Source: Actinomycetota bacterium | GTDB taxonomy: Bacteria; Actinomycetota; Thermoleophilia; Gaiellales; Gaiellaceae | Reading direction: 5' to 3' | Assembly: GCA_005885085.1 (NCBI GenBank) | Contig: VAXY01000156.1 | Span: forward strand, 2,496 to 9,965 | DNA length: 7,470 nucleotides | Part shown: positions 1-5,584 of the stretch, piece after piece | Layout of the letters: every line of letters begins with the position of its first letter | Numbering within the stretch: position 1 is the first letter of the stretch | The notes under the pieces: model-generated | Seen by the model: only the letters and a program-made list of their open reading frames with translations | What the model was told of the DNA's origin: nothing | Database searches by the model: none | Translations under genes and position numbers: made by a program

Positions 1-122
1 AGCCGCCGATGCGCCTCGAGCCCTTCCGCGTAGCGCTCGCGGCCGAGTTCTCGGAGCAGTGTTGTCGAGCGCTCGATGTCGCTGAAAAGGAGGGACACGG
101 TCCCCTGTGGCTGATCGGCCAT
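1..122 (-). CDS. Class III adenylate/guanylate cyclase, N-terminal fragment (runs off left edge)
   Basis: The minus strand from an ATG at 122-120 encodes 40 residues beginning MADQPQGTVSLLFSDIERST, with LLRELGRERYAEGLEAHRR following shortly after. This matches the start of the catalytic domain of bacterial class III nucleotide cyclases, usually of the form GTVTFLFTDIEGSTRLL. The Asp in FSDIE is normally a metal-binding residue that helps convert ATP (or GTP) to the cyclic nucleotide; the usual Gly of DIEGST is Arg here. The rest, including substrate-specifying residues and any ATPase or TPR region, lies outside the window. No strong Shine-Dalgarno sequence precedes the ATG. The frame stays open upstream and an in-frame GTG at 182-180 is an alternative start, but family similarity begins at the ATG. 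The family call is confident; cyclase activity and nucleotide specificity are not determinable here. Confidence 0.85.
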   Translation of the reverse strand, partial: MADQPQGTVSLLFSDIERSTTLLRELGRERYAEGLEAHRR

Positions 123-188
123 CGCCGTGAGCTGGGAGCGTACGACAAAGAGGGATTCCCGACCGGCCGGGCGAGTGTCCACGAGCGC

Positions 189-223
189 TAAGGCAGGCGC
201 TCTCCCTGCTGAGCTAACCGCCC
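189..223 (-). pseudogene. 5' half of a tRNA gene (tRNA-Val(UAC)-like), broken in the anticodon loop
   Basis: Read on the minus strand, 223 to 189 gives a 7-nt acceptor strand GGGCGGT, TA at positions 8-9, a D-arm with GCTC/GAGC pairing around AGCAGGGA, a G at 26, the anticodon-stem strand CCTGC and loop bases CTTA. This is a well-formed tRNA 5' half. After that the sequence departs from a tRNA: no GCAGG closes the anticodon stem, and no T-arm or ACCGCCC acceptor complement appears before the cyclase start at 122. The 5' half most resembles tRNA-Val(UAC) from memory; this identity is inference because the anticodon is interrupted at its third base. It starts 6 nt beyond the sigma-factor stop. 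It cannot make a tRNA and is probably a deletion or integration scar. A GAGCGC/GCGCTC inverted repeat spans the break. Confidence 0.6.
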
Positions 224-229
224 GGTCGC

Positions 230-1018
230 CTACAGGATGCCGAATAGTCGGCGGCGGCGGGCGCCGAAGATCTCGTGGCTAAGCTTGCGCGTCGGCGCTA
301 TCGCCGCCAGCCCCCGCAGAACCTCCGCGGGCGAGACGAACCCTCCCTTGCTCTCGTGGCAGTGGGCGCAGCGCTGAATGTGCTGTGAGACATCCCGGGC
401 ATCACCTTGCGCGAGCAGGATGTCCAACTCGGTACAGTTGTGCCGCCCGCGACGGGCGACCAGCTTCGCGGTCACCCTCTTCTCGAACGAGTATCGCGTG
501 CGCATCAGCCTCGTCGACACAGCGCCGTCAAGCCCGAGCTGCTCGCCGATCTCGTCTGTGGTGAGCTCGTGCCGCAGCTCCAACGCCAGCAAGGAGTATT
601 CGTCGAGCGAGAGCGCGGCGGCCTCGTCCCAGACGAGTTCGACGAGCTCCCTGTCGAACACGACCGATGCGTCCGGGACTCGATTCCCGTCGACCTGCGT
701 GAACTCGAGCGCCTCACGCTCCGAGCCGTTTCGGTCCCTCTTGTACCGCAGCACGTCGAGCGCGCATGTCCGTGCCGTCGTGAAGAGCCAGGCGGAGACG
801 TCGTTTCCCTGCTCCGGGAAGTCGTGCCACGCTCGGGCGAAGGTTGCGCGGACGGCACCGGCAGCAAGGTCGCGGTCGCGCACGACTCGCAGCACGTAGT
901 CGTAGACGCCCGCGAAGTGCGGGGCATACAACGTGCTGAATCGTTCTCGATCTCCGGGACGGGCACGAGCGTCGAGTGCCCCGTCCGCCGGAGCAGCAGT
1001 AGCCGCAGCTGCCTCCAT
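230..1018 (-). CDS. ECF-type RNA polymerase sigma factor with C-terminal zinc-finger-like domain
   Basis: This 262-residue protein has an ECF sigma layout. Region 2 lies at about residues 25-96 (from RFSTLYAPHFAGVYDYVL, including a core-binding-type stretch AWLFTTARTCALDVL), followed by an acidic linker and a region 4 helix-turn-helix at about 128-185 (LSLDEYSLLALELRHELTTD, then IGEQLGLDGAVSTRLMRTR). ECF factors normally end near 180-200 residues. Here a tail carries C195 and an H213-x3-C217-x2-C220 motif resembling the zinc-binding domain of ZAS anti-sigma factors (zf-HC2), so the regulator may be built in. The ATG at 1018-1016 is chosen because AGGAAGG lies 4 nt upstream and the sigma domain begins shortly after. 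No separate anti-sigma gene is adjacent. Target promoters are unknown. The C-terminal 40 residues are basic and unassigned. A fused redox- or zinc-sensing role is inference. Confidence 0.85.
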   Translation of the reverse strand: MEAAAATAAPADGALDARARPGDRERFSTLYAPHFAGVYDYVLRVVRDRDLAAGAVRATFARAWHDFPEQGNDVSAWLFTTARTCALDVLRYKRDRNGSEREALEFTQVDGNRVPDASVVFDRELVELVWDEAAALSLDEYSLLALELRHELTTDEIGEQLGLDGAVSTRLMRTRYSFEKRVTAKLVARRGRHNCTELDILLAQGDARDVSQHIQRCAHCHESKGGFVSPAEVLRGLAAIAPTRKLSHEIFGARRRRLFGIL

Positions 1019-1040
1019 GCGTCCTTCCTGAGGGGGACTG

Positions 1041-1046
1041 ATTGTA
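1041..1046 (-). promoter_or_regulatory. Possible -10 element for the ECF sigma gene
   Basis: On the minus strand the 52-nt gap between tRNA-Glu and the sigma gene contains TACAAT, five of six matches to the TATAAT consensus, 22 nt before the ATG. Initiation about 7 nt downstream would leave a leader of roughly 16 nt carrying the AGGAAGG ribosome-binding site. No good -35 hexamer is present at the right distance, and no typical ECF -35/-10 pair is visible. Cotranscription with tRNA-Glu is an alternative. Confidence 0.35.
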
Positions 1047-1070
1047 GGTCAGTTGCAGCGAAAAAGGGAG

Positions 1071-1143
1071 TGCCCCCAGCGGGATTCGAACCCGCGCTAC
1101 CACCTTGAAAGGGTGGCGACCTGGGCCGCTAGTCGATGGGGGC
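1071..1143 (-). tRNA. tRNA-Glu (anticodon UUC)
   Basis: The minus strand from 1143 to 1071 folds as a complete 73-nt tRNA. The acceptor strands GCCCCCA and TGGGGGC pair perfectly, the anticodon arm is CCACC-CTTTCAA-GGTGG, the T arm is GCGGG-TTCGAAT-CCCGC, and the discriminator base is A. The anticodon TTC lies at 1109-1107 and reads Glu codons. The 3' CCA is not encoded. The sigma-factor gene follows on the same strand after 52 nt, and a truncated SnoaL-like gene lies divergently upstream. A possible -10 (TATTCT, 1158-1153) sits 9 nt before the mature 5' end, without a convincing -35. Confidence 0.97.
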
Positions 1144-1188
1144 GGCCGACGCAGAATAGCCGCGAGGTCCCTCTGGGTCCCGCGACGT

Positions 1189-2856
1189 CTACCCTTTGAC
1201 GCGATGGATCTCAGAGCCATCGCTGAAGACGGCCTCGCGGCGTGGCGCCGTGGCGACTTCGACAGGCTCGAGCGCCTGTTCGATCCTTCTGTCGAATGGC
1301 GCTGGTTCGAACGAGGCGAGTGGGACTGCCAGGGCCGCGATGACGTGATGCGCACGCTGCGGGAGCGGTACGCCGAAGGCTTTGCGAAGGGGGAGCTGGA
1401 GTTCCGCGACGGCGGTCATCAGGCCTGACTGCGGGTTCGTGCCCCGTTTCGACACGAATTGGATCGCCGGGTAGGTCGCGGCCGAGGAGGTGCTCACGCT
1501 CATCGCCATGCTGTCGCCGAACGCTCCCGCGGCGCCGTTGTTCGCGCGGTCGGGTGAGATCGCACCGTTCCAGACGAACAGCGAGCTGCTGCTGACGGTT
1601 CCCGACTGCAAGAGGGCGCCGGCTCCTGGATCGATCTCGTACCAGCGCTCCTCCGTGCCGGCACCTCCGAAGACGGCGTGCGCGGTCCACACAGCGGTCG
1701 TGTTGGCATGTCCGGGGTCAACGGCCGCAACGGCGGCCTCGAAGCGACCATCGAGGGTGTCGAGGAGGTAGGAGCTCCCATTCTGCGGAGCGCTCGACGG
1801 CATGGCGTACGACGAAACCGCGACGTTCGTCGGTCCGCTGATGCTGGGCACCGGGATCCCGTTCGCATCGCTGCCGTTGGTCGACACGGAGTAGAGCGAG
1901 ACGGAGCTCGCCGACGGTGTTTCGGTGAGATCCGCATTCGCGACGACGTAGCCGGTGCCGTTGGAATCGTCGACGAGATTGGCGGGAACAGGAGTCGCGG
2001 CCGGCGAGTTGTCCGCGTTGTGCAGAACGCCGGATGTGTACACGGCGAACGCGCTCGTCGGCGCGCACGCGGACCCAGCCGGGGGTTTGTTCACGAGCGT
2101 GAACTCAGAACCGTCGTACGTGCTGGCGCCGTTGCCGAATTTGTTGTAACCGAACAGGAGGAAATCTGACGAATCGCCGAGCTTCGGATAGTCGGGGAGC
2201 TCGGTCCCGAAGTCGATTGCGTACTTGCAAAAGTCGTTCGAGCTTGCGGGCGTCGCCGTCTTGCTCCAGCCGACGGCGAGGCCGTTGGCGAGCAGGAACG
2301 CGTCGTAGTAGACCGCGGAGTAGTAGAAGCGCTGCGTCTTGGCGTCCCACATCATCTGCGGATCGCTGAGGCTGTAACCGAACAAGCCGCCCGAGATTCC
2401 CGTCAGCGAGCTCAACGAGCCGCTGTTGACGGTCGCGCCGCTGCGCGAGTAGATCGCGTACTGCGTGTTGACCGTCTCGATGTAGCGGTCTGGACCGATC
2501 GCGCCGGTCGTATCCGGCGGCGTTCCGCCCGACCAGTAGGTGCCGTTGAAGCTCGGCGCGACGTTGGCATACGACGAGATCGTCGGGCCGCCTCCGCCGC
2601 CCCTCCTCGGCCTGCTCGGCGCGAGGCCGGCTCGAGCGTTCGCGGCGGCCTTCGCGCGCGCATAGTCCCGGGCGTGCAGCGGCAGGAAGCCAAGCGGGCC
2701 GAGCGCCGGCCCGGCGTGGGAAGGCCCGAGCTCGCCGGCGGGAACCAAGCCAGGTGCGGCAGGAGCCGTCGCAGCGCGCGCTGCGAGGTGCGGGCTGCTC
2801 GCTGCCATGGCGAATGCGCAAGCGGCAGCGACGATGAGGACTGCGGACCTTCTCAC
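1189..2856 (-). CDS. Secreted protein of a bacterial PPDTxGAxGP family, with an aberrant C-terminus
   Basis: The 555-residue product starts at GTG 2856-2854, with AAAGGAG 5 nt upstream. A signal peptide is clear: MRRSAVLIVAAACAFAMAAS, then a probable cut after ARA near residue 28. An Ala/Pro-rich spacer and a poly-Gly stretch (about 85-90) follow. The mature part contains PPDTTGAIGPDRYIETVNTQ and YAIYSRSG, a signature I associate with large secreted, probably beta-rich proteins of actinobacteria and myxobacteria that lack an assigned activity. Cys residues in NDFCKY and GSACAP may form a disulphide. After GTNPQSGLMTAV the sequence changes character: the last ~70 residues (ELQLPLRKAFGV to the end) are antisense to a recognisable SnoaL-like gene. 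A WGDY-type C-terminal block expected from remembered relatives is absent. The native 3' end therefore looks replaced. It is probably exported but possibly misfolded; function unknown. Confidence 0.8.
   Translation of the reverse strand: MRRSAVLIVAAACAFAMAASSPHLAARAATAPAAPGLVPAGELGPSHAGPALGPLGFLPLHARDYARAKAAANARAGLAPSRPRRGGGGGPTISSYANVAPSFNGTYWSGGTPPDTTGAIGPDRYIETVNTQYAIYSRSGATVNSGSLSSLTGISGGLFGYSLSDPQMMWDAKTQRFYYSAVYYDAFLLANGLAVGWSKTATPASSNDFCKYAIDFGTELPDYPKLGDSSDFLLFGYNKFGNGASTYDGSEFTLVNKPPAGSACAPTSAFAVYTSGVLHNADNSPAATPVPANLVDDSNGTGYVVANADLTETPSASSVSLYSVSTNGSDANGIPVPSISGPTNVAVSSYAMPSSAPQNGSSYLLDTLDGRFEAAVAAVDPGHANTTAVWTAHAVFGGAGTEERWYEIDPGAGALLQSGTVSSSSLFVWNGAISPDRANNGAAGAFGDSMAMSVSTSSAATYPAIQFVSKRGTNPQSGLMTAVAELQLPLRKAFGVPLPQRAHHVIAALAVPLASFEPAPFDRRIEQALEPVEVATAPRREAVFSDGSEIHRVKG
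1204..1428 (+). pseudogene. SnoaL-like/NTF2-superfamily protein, 5' fragment only
   Basis: The ATG at 1204 opens a 74-residue frame starting MDLRAIAEDGLAAWRRGDFD, followed by a DPSVEWRW stretch and a GRDDVMRTLRERYAEGF stretch. This is the first helix-helix-strand-helix unit of SnoaL-like proteins of the NTF2 fold, whose members typically read EAWNRGDLDALLELLDPDVEW and then GRDEVLRFLRE. Full-length members run about 110-140 residues; this one stops after EFRDGG, where the next strand (typically DAGDRVVV) should begin. The whole frame lies antisense to the 3' end of the secreted-protein gene, and similarity ends at a junction near 1407-1416 that also truncates that gene. No Shine-Dalgarno site is visible. 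The family includes enzymes and uncharacterised proteins, so no substrate can be named. It is probably nonfunctional. Confidence 0.7.
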
Positions 2857-2891
2857 TGAGACTCCTTTACGAGCGGCGCGGCGTTGTTCTC

Positions 2892-2919
2892 AGTCTTCGA
2901 GGCGTCGCAGGCTTGTCAA
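2892..2919 (-). promoter_or_regulatory. Candidate sigma-70-type promoter of the secreted-protein gene
   Basis: On the minus strand a perfect -35 hexamer TTGACA (2919-2914) is followed after 16 nt by AAGACT (2897-2892), a weak -10 with three consensus matches. The predicted start would lie near 2885, giving a leader of about 28 nt that includes AAAGGAG. The -35 is convincing; the -10 is not. Confidence 0.45.
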
Positions 2920-2965
2920 CCCGCGAACGAGTGACTGGCGGGCCGGCGGTCCACGGGACCCGGAC

Positions 2966-2971
2966 TACACT
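2966..2971 (+). promoter_or_regulatory. Possible -10 element of tRNA-Lys
   Basis: TACACT fits the TAnnnT pattern and lies 9 nt before the mature tRNA-Lys 5' end, so initiation would fall a few bases upstream of the tRNA. No recognisable -35 hexamer occurs 16-18 nt upstream, so support is positional only. Confidence 0.3.
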
Positions 2972-2980
2972 GGCTCACGC

Positions 2981-3053
2981 GGGCCGGTAGCTCAGTTGGT
3001 AGAGCAGGGGACTTTTAATCCCAAGGTCGCAGGTTCGATCCCTGCCCGGCCCA
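2981..3053 (+). tRNA. tRNA-Lys (anticodon UUU)
   Basis: A complete 73-nt tRNA: acceptor GGGCCGG pairs with CCGGCCC; the D arm is GCTC-AGTTGGTA-GAGC; the anticodon loop CTTTTAA places TTT at 3014-3016; the T arm is GCAGG-TTCGATC-CCTGC; the discriminator is A. The outermost anticodon-stem pair (G-A) is mismatched. CCA is not encoded. The next base is already the last base of the stop codon of the convergent TolB-like gene, so there is no spacer. The final 15 nt plus the following T recur exactly at 5195-5210, which marks this tRNA as a possible integration target. Confidence 0.97.
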
Positions 3054-3054
3054 T
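3039..3054 (+). repeat. 16-bp direct repeat, copy 1: 3' end of tRNA-Lys (candidate attachment site)
   Basis: The sequence TCCCTGCCCGGCCCAT covers the 3' part of the T arm, the acceptor strand and the discriminator of tRNA-Lys plus one base. An identical copy lies 2,156 bp to the right in the same orientation. tRNA 3' ends are the usual core of attachment sites for tyrosine-recombinase elements. The pair encloses only the TolB-like gene and its upstream region, and no intact integrase is present in the window. Confidence 0.5.
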
Positions 3055-5111
3055 TAGTCATCATCGTCGCCCGCGCCGACGCTAGTCGGACCTAATACGA
3101 GCGCCGAGCTGCCGGCGATCCAGTCGGGCGCACCGTTCCAGGCGCGGTCACGCGTCAGTTGCGCCACGGTGGCTCCGTTCGGGGTGATCACGTAGATCGC
3201 ACCGTCGGCGCAGAACGCGATCCGCCCGCCGTCGGGTGACCAGTCGGGCGATATTCCGCCGAACTGCGGCAGGCCGCTGCCTCGGCCGGTTAGCGGGCGC
3301 GAGCGGCCGCCGCGACTGTTGACGAGAGCGATCTGGTCGTCTCCGCCGCATGCATCGCTGCGCGCGAATGCGATCGTGCGACCATCGGGCGCCCACGCCG
3401 GCTCGTCACCGGCATACCCACGCTCGCGCGTGATCTGTCGTCCACCGTGGCCGTCGAGACCGACTGTGAAGATCTGCGGCCGCGACTCGCACTCGTCCAG
3501 CGGGTCCGGGAAGTAGCGAACGTAGGCGATCGTGCGACCGTCGGGGGACCAGGCCGGCGCCGGCCAGGCACCGATCAGGCCCGCGTCGTAGACGGTCGGC
3601 CCCGAGATGACGCGCTTCACCGGCCCACCCGCCGCGCCGACGACCGCGACCTCCCAGCGCTCGAGCGACGTCCGTCCGAACGCGATCCGGTCGCCGCGTG
3701 GAGACCACGTCGGTTTGCCGACAGCGTTCGCAAGGCGCGTGATCCTCCGCCGCTGCGAGCCGTCGATCTGTGTGACGTAGACGTCACCCCGGAGGACGAA
3801 GGCGATCCGGCGGCCGTCGGGGGACGTAGCCGGTGCCTGCTCGGCGACGGCGTCGTGCGTCACCGCGCGGACGTGGGTCCCGTCCGCGCCCATCCGGTAC
3901 AGATCCTGATCGTTCCTGACGACGGTCGCGGCGAAGACGAGCCGCTCCGCCGACGGCGACCACGAAACGCTCGCGAACTCTTCGACGAGGCCGTTGGGCC
4001 GCAGGGTGCGAGCGCGTCCCGAGTCGACGTCCACGATGTGCACGACCCCACGCGGCGCGCCGTCAGCGCGGACGGCAATGTGGTTCCCGCTCGCGGACCA
4101 AAGGACGCTGCTGCCGGTGTGCTTCGTGACCGTGCGAGCACGCCCGCCGCCGGCAGGAACGACGGCGACTCCCAAAACGCGCGTGAACGCGAGTCGGGAC
4201 CCGTCCGGCGACCACGCCGGAACTGCAAGCTCGTCCGCTCGCGTCGCGACGACTCGCGGCGCAGCGCCGGCGGACGAAACGACGAAGAGCTTCCCATCGT
4301 CGACGTAGGCGACCGCGTGTCCGTCGGGCGACCATGCCGCAGACCGACTCGAAGTCGCTGCGAAGGCCTCGACGTCACCGGACTCCGGCGAAACCTGGTT
4401 CATGTCCAGGCCGCATTGCTCGACCCCCGAGCGCGCGGTGCAGAAGTGGCGGTGCTTGAACGTCACCCGCGCGCCGTCCGCCGTCCAGGCCGGCTCGATG
4501 AACAAGGCCTGCGCGACGCCTGTGAGCGCACGATGGTTCGTTCCATCGGCGTCGACGACGTGCACGTTGCCGCCCGGAAGAGCCGCCGACGCGCCCGCAT
4601 CGTCGACGAACGCGAGCCGCCGCCCGTCGGGCGACCACGTCGGCTCGAAGTAGCGGCCGATCGCGACCACACGGTGATCGCTCCCGTCCGCACTGACAAC
4701 CGCCAGCCCGCCGCTGACGTGAACGCGATCGAAGCGCACGTACGCCAGACGGGTCCCGTCCGGAGACCAACGGACCCCGAAGCCGCCGACGTCGTCGACA
4801 GCAAGGACACGCTCCTCTCTGCCGTCAGCAGCCGCGACGACGAGTTTGCGGTCGTTACCGGTGTCGCGCACGAATGCAAGGCGCTTTCCGTCCGGCGACC
4901 ACACAGGCTCACGCTCGTCGGCCTGCGGCGTCCGTGCCACGTCCACGCGCACGCCCGCAGCGGAAGCGATGAAGATCTCCGAGTTCCGGATGTTCGCTGT
5001 TCGGTCGCTGAGGAAGAGGAGTTCAGCGCCGTCGGCGCGCGCCGCCCCCGCGCCGCTCACGACGCCACTTAAGGCGCCCCCCAAGAGCAGTGCGTGGATC
5101 CAGCGTCGCAT
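3054..5111 (-). CDS. Secreted TolB-like protein with about 14 PD40 (WD40-like) beta-propeller repeats
   Basis: The 685-residue product begins at ATG 5111-5109, with AGGAG 4 nt upstream. The frame is open further upstream to an ATG at 5210, but the 5111 start places a clean signal peptide at the N-terminus (MRRWIHALLLGGALSGVVSG, then a cut near ARA-DG at about residue 26). The mature protein is almost entirely repeats of the WSPDGxRIAF type: I count 13 clear copies, beginning near residues 71, 115, 159 and 209 and including variants such as WTADG, WSASG, WSPSA and WSPRG, plus a degenerate final one (PDWIAGSS). This suggests two stacked six- or seven-bladed propellers, roughly twice the repeat number of Escherichia coli TolB, and no TolB N-terminal domain is seen. 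It ends in an acidic DDDD tail directly against tRNA-Lys. Likely extracytoplasmic, binding protein or ligand; no catalytic motif seen. No tol-pal partner genes are nearby. Confidence 0.88.
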   Translation of the reverse strand: MRRWIHALLLGGALSGVVSGAGAARADGAELLFLSDRTANIRNSEIFIASAAGVRVDVARTPQADEREPVWSPDGKRLAFVRDTGNDRKLVVAAADGREERVLAVDDVGGFGVRWSPDGTRLAYVRFDRVHVSGGLAVVSADGSDHRVVAIGRYFEPTWSPDGRRLAFVDDAGASAALPGGNVHVVDADGTNHRALTGVAQALFIEPAWTADGARVTFKHRHFCTARSGVEQCGLDMNQVSPESGDVEAFAATSSRSAAWSPDGHAVAYVDDGKLFVVSSAGAAPRVVATRADELAVPAWSPDGSRLAFTRVLGVAVVPAGGGRARTVTKHTGSSVLWSASGNHIAVRADGAPRGVVHIVDVDSGRARTLRPNGLVEEFASVSWSPSAERLVFAATVVRNDQDLYRMGADGTHVRAVTHDAVAEQAPATSPDGRRIAFVLRGDVYVTQIDGSQRRRITRLANAVGKPTWSPRGDRIAFGRTSLERWEVAVVGAAGGPVKRVISGPTVYDAGLIGAWPAPAWSPDGRTIAYVRYFPDPLDECESRPQIFTVGLDGHGGRQITRERGYAGDEPAWAPDGRTIAFARSDACGGDDQIALVNSRGGRSRPLTGRGSGLPQFGGISPDWSPDGGRIAFCADGAIYVITPNGATVAQLTRDRAWNGAPDWIAGSSALVLGPTSVGAGDDDD

Positions 5112-5194
5112 CAATCTCCTGCGCGACCATCGGCGCGCGAGCCGCCGAACTTGACCTTCGCTCCCGTGGTTTCTCGCACTTGCGGGTGCCTTGG

Positions 5195-5210
5195 TCCCTG
5201 CCCGGCCCAT
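5195..5210 (+). repeat. 16-bp direct repeat, copy 2: isolated copy of the tRNA-Lys 3' end
   Basis: This is an exact copy of 3039-3054 without the rest of a tRNA: upstream bases match tRNA-Lys no better than chance. It sits about 85 bp before the TolB-like start. With copy 1 it brackets a 2.16-kb segment carrying only that gene, as expected of attL/attR around a small or decayed integrated element. A chance 16-bp match is unlikely but not impossible in GC-rich DNA. Confidence 0.5.
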
Positions 5211-5543
5211 CGCGAAATAACCTGCAAATGCGGAAGGACATCTGCGTACCCCGTCTGCGACGAGGTCCGCATGGGACTCGCAGTCCCCTCAGACCGGGAA
5301 AGCGCCTTCCATCTTGGCCGCTTGGAGTTTCCGTTCCGCACGCTCCCAGTGTCCCGGGGAACTGCGACGTGCGGGCTCTTCTTACGGATCGTGGTTTGGT
5401 GAGCGTTTGGCGCGTGCGAGTTGGCGCGTTCTCTTCTTCTTTGCGAACAGAAGGTTGAGACGAGTGGGCCTGACGTCGACGAGGATCTCCCGCCCAGCAG
5501 GGCGCGGGAACGGCAGATGTTCGAGTTGGGTGGCCGCGGTCGC
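5211..5543. other. Gene-poor stretch; no gene supported
   Basis: No frame here shows a family motif, a good start site or coding-like third-position GC bias. Small items seen: an imperfect 18-bp palindrome centred on CCCGGG (5347-5364), a 9-bp direct repeat TTGGCGCGT at 5407-5415 and 5421-5429, and a GC-rich hairpin with a bulge at 5489-5508 (GCCC-AGCA-GGGC core) that lacks a T tract and so is not a convincing terminator. On the minus strand one frame reads YADVLPHLQ (within about 5222-5260), faintly like a tyrosine-recombinase C-terminus, but flanking residues do not support it. Confidence 0.5.
5407..5429 (+). repeat. Pair of 9-bp direct repeats with 14-bp period
   Basis: TTGGCGCGT occurs at 5407-5415 and 5421-5429, separated by GCGAG. 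The spacing is not an exact helical turn multiple. It could be a protein-binding pair or a small duplication; it lies about 115 bp upstream of the candidate -10 of the 31-residue ORF. Confidence 0.35.
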
Positions 5544-5549
5544 TAGTGT
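5544..5549 (+). promoter_or_regulatory. Possible -10 element of the small basic-protein gene
   Basis: TAGTGT fits the TAnnnT pattern and lies 35 nt before the GTG start at 5585; a start near 5556 would leave a 29-nt leader containing AAAGGAG. The hexamer 17 nt upstream, TCGAGT (5521-5526), matches TTGACA at only three positions. Confidence 0.3.
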
Positions 5550-5584
5550 CTCAGCGGGAGCAGAGCAACCGAAAGGAGCCAGAC

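Noticed and set aside
123..188. Group I intron or intervening sequence splitting the tRNA at the anticodon loop
   Set aside because: Only 66 nt separate the break from the cyclase ATG, with no 3' tRNA half and no intron core visible; an intron extending beyond the window would have to contain the cyclase gene.
9..191. Plus-strand 60-codon ORF at the left edge
   Set aside because: It is antisense to the recognisable cyclase N-terminus and runs into the tRNA fragment; no family resemblance.
378..1108. Long open plus-strand frames opposite the sigma-factor gene
   Set aside because: Shadows caused by high GC: Ser/Arg-rich translations with no motif, and they cross the tRNA-Glu gene.
1678..2169. 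Plus-strand ORFs opposite the secreted-protein gene
   Set aside because: Arg/Gly-rich antisense frames without ribosome-binding sites or motifs; the minus-strand gene has a signal peptide, promoter and start.
3447..5072. 541-codon plus-strand ORF opposite the TolB-like gene
   Set aside because: Long only because the opposing gene is repetitive and GC-rich; repeated RRP/VRRP strings are antisense to the SPDG repeats.
5112..5210. N-terminal extension of the TolB-like protein to ATG 5210
   Set aside because: It would put 33 polar, Arg-rich residues before the signal peptide; ATG 5111 has the ribosome-binding site, and the 5210 ATG lies in the tRNA-derived repeat.
5347..5364. Imperfect 18-bp palindrome around CCCGGG as an operator
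   Set aside because: Four of 18 positions break the symmetry, it is not near a supported start, and GC-rich palindromes are common here.
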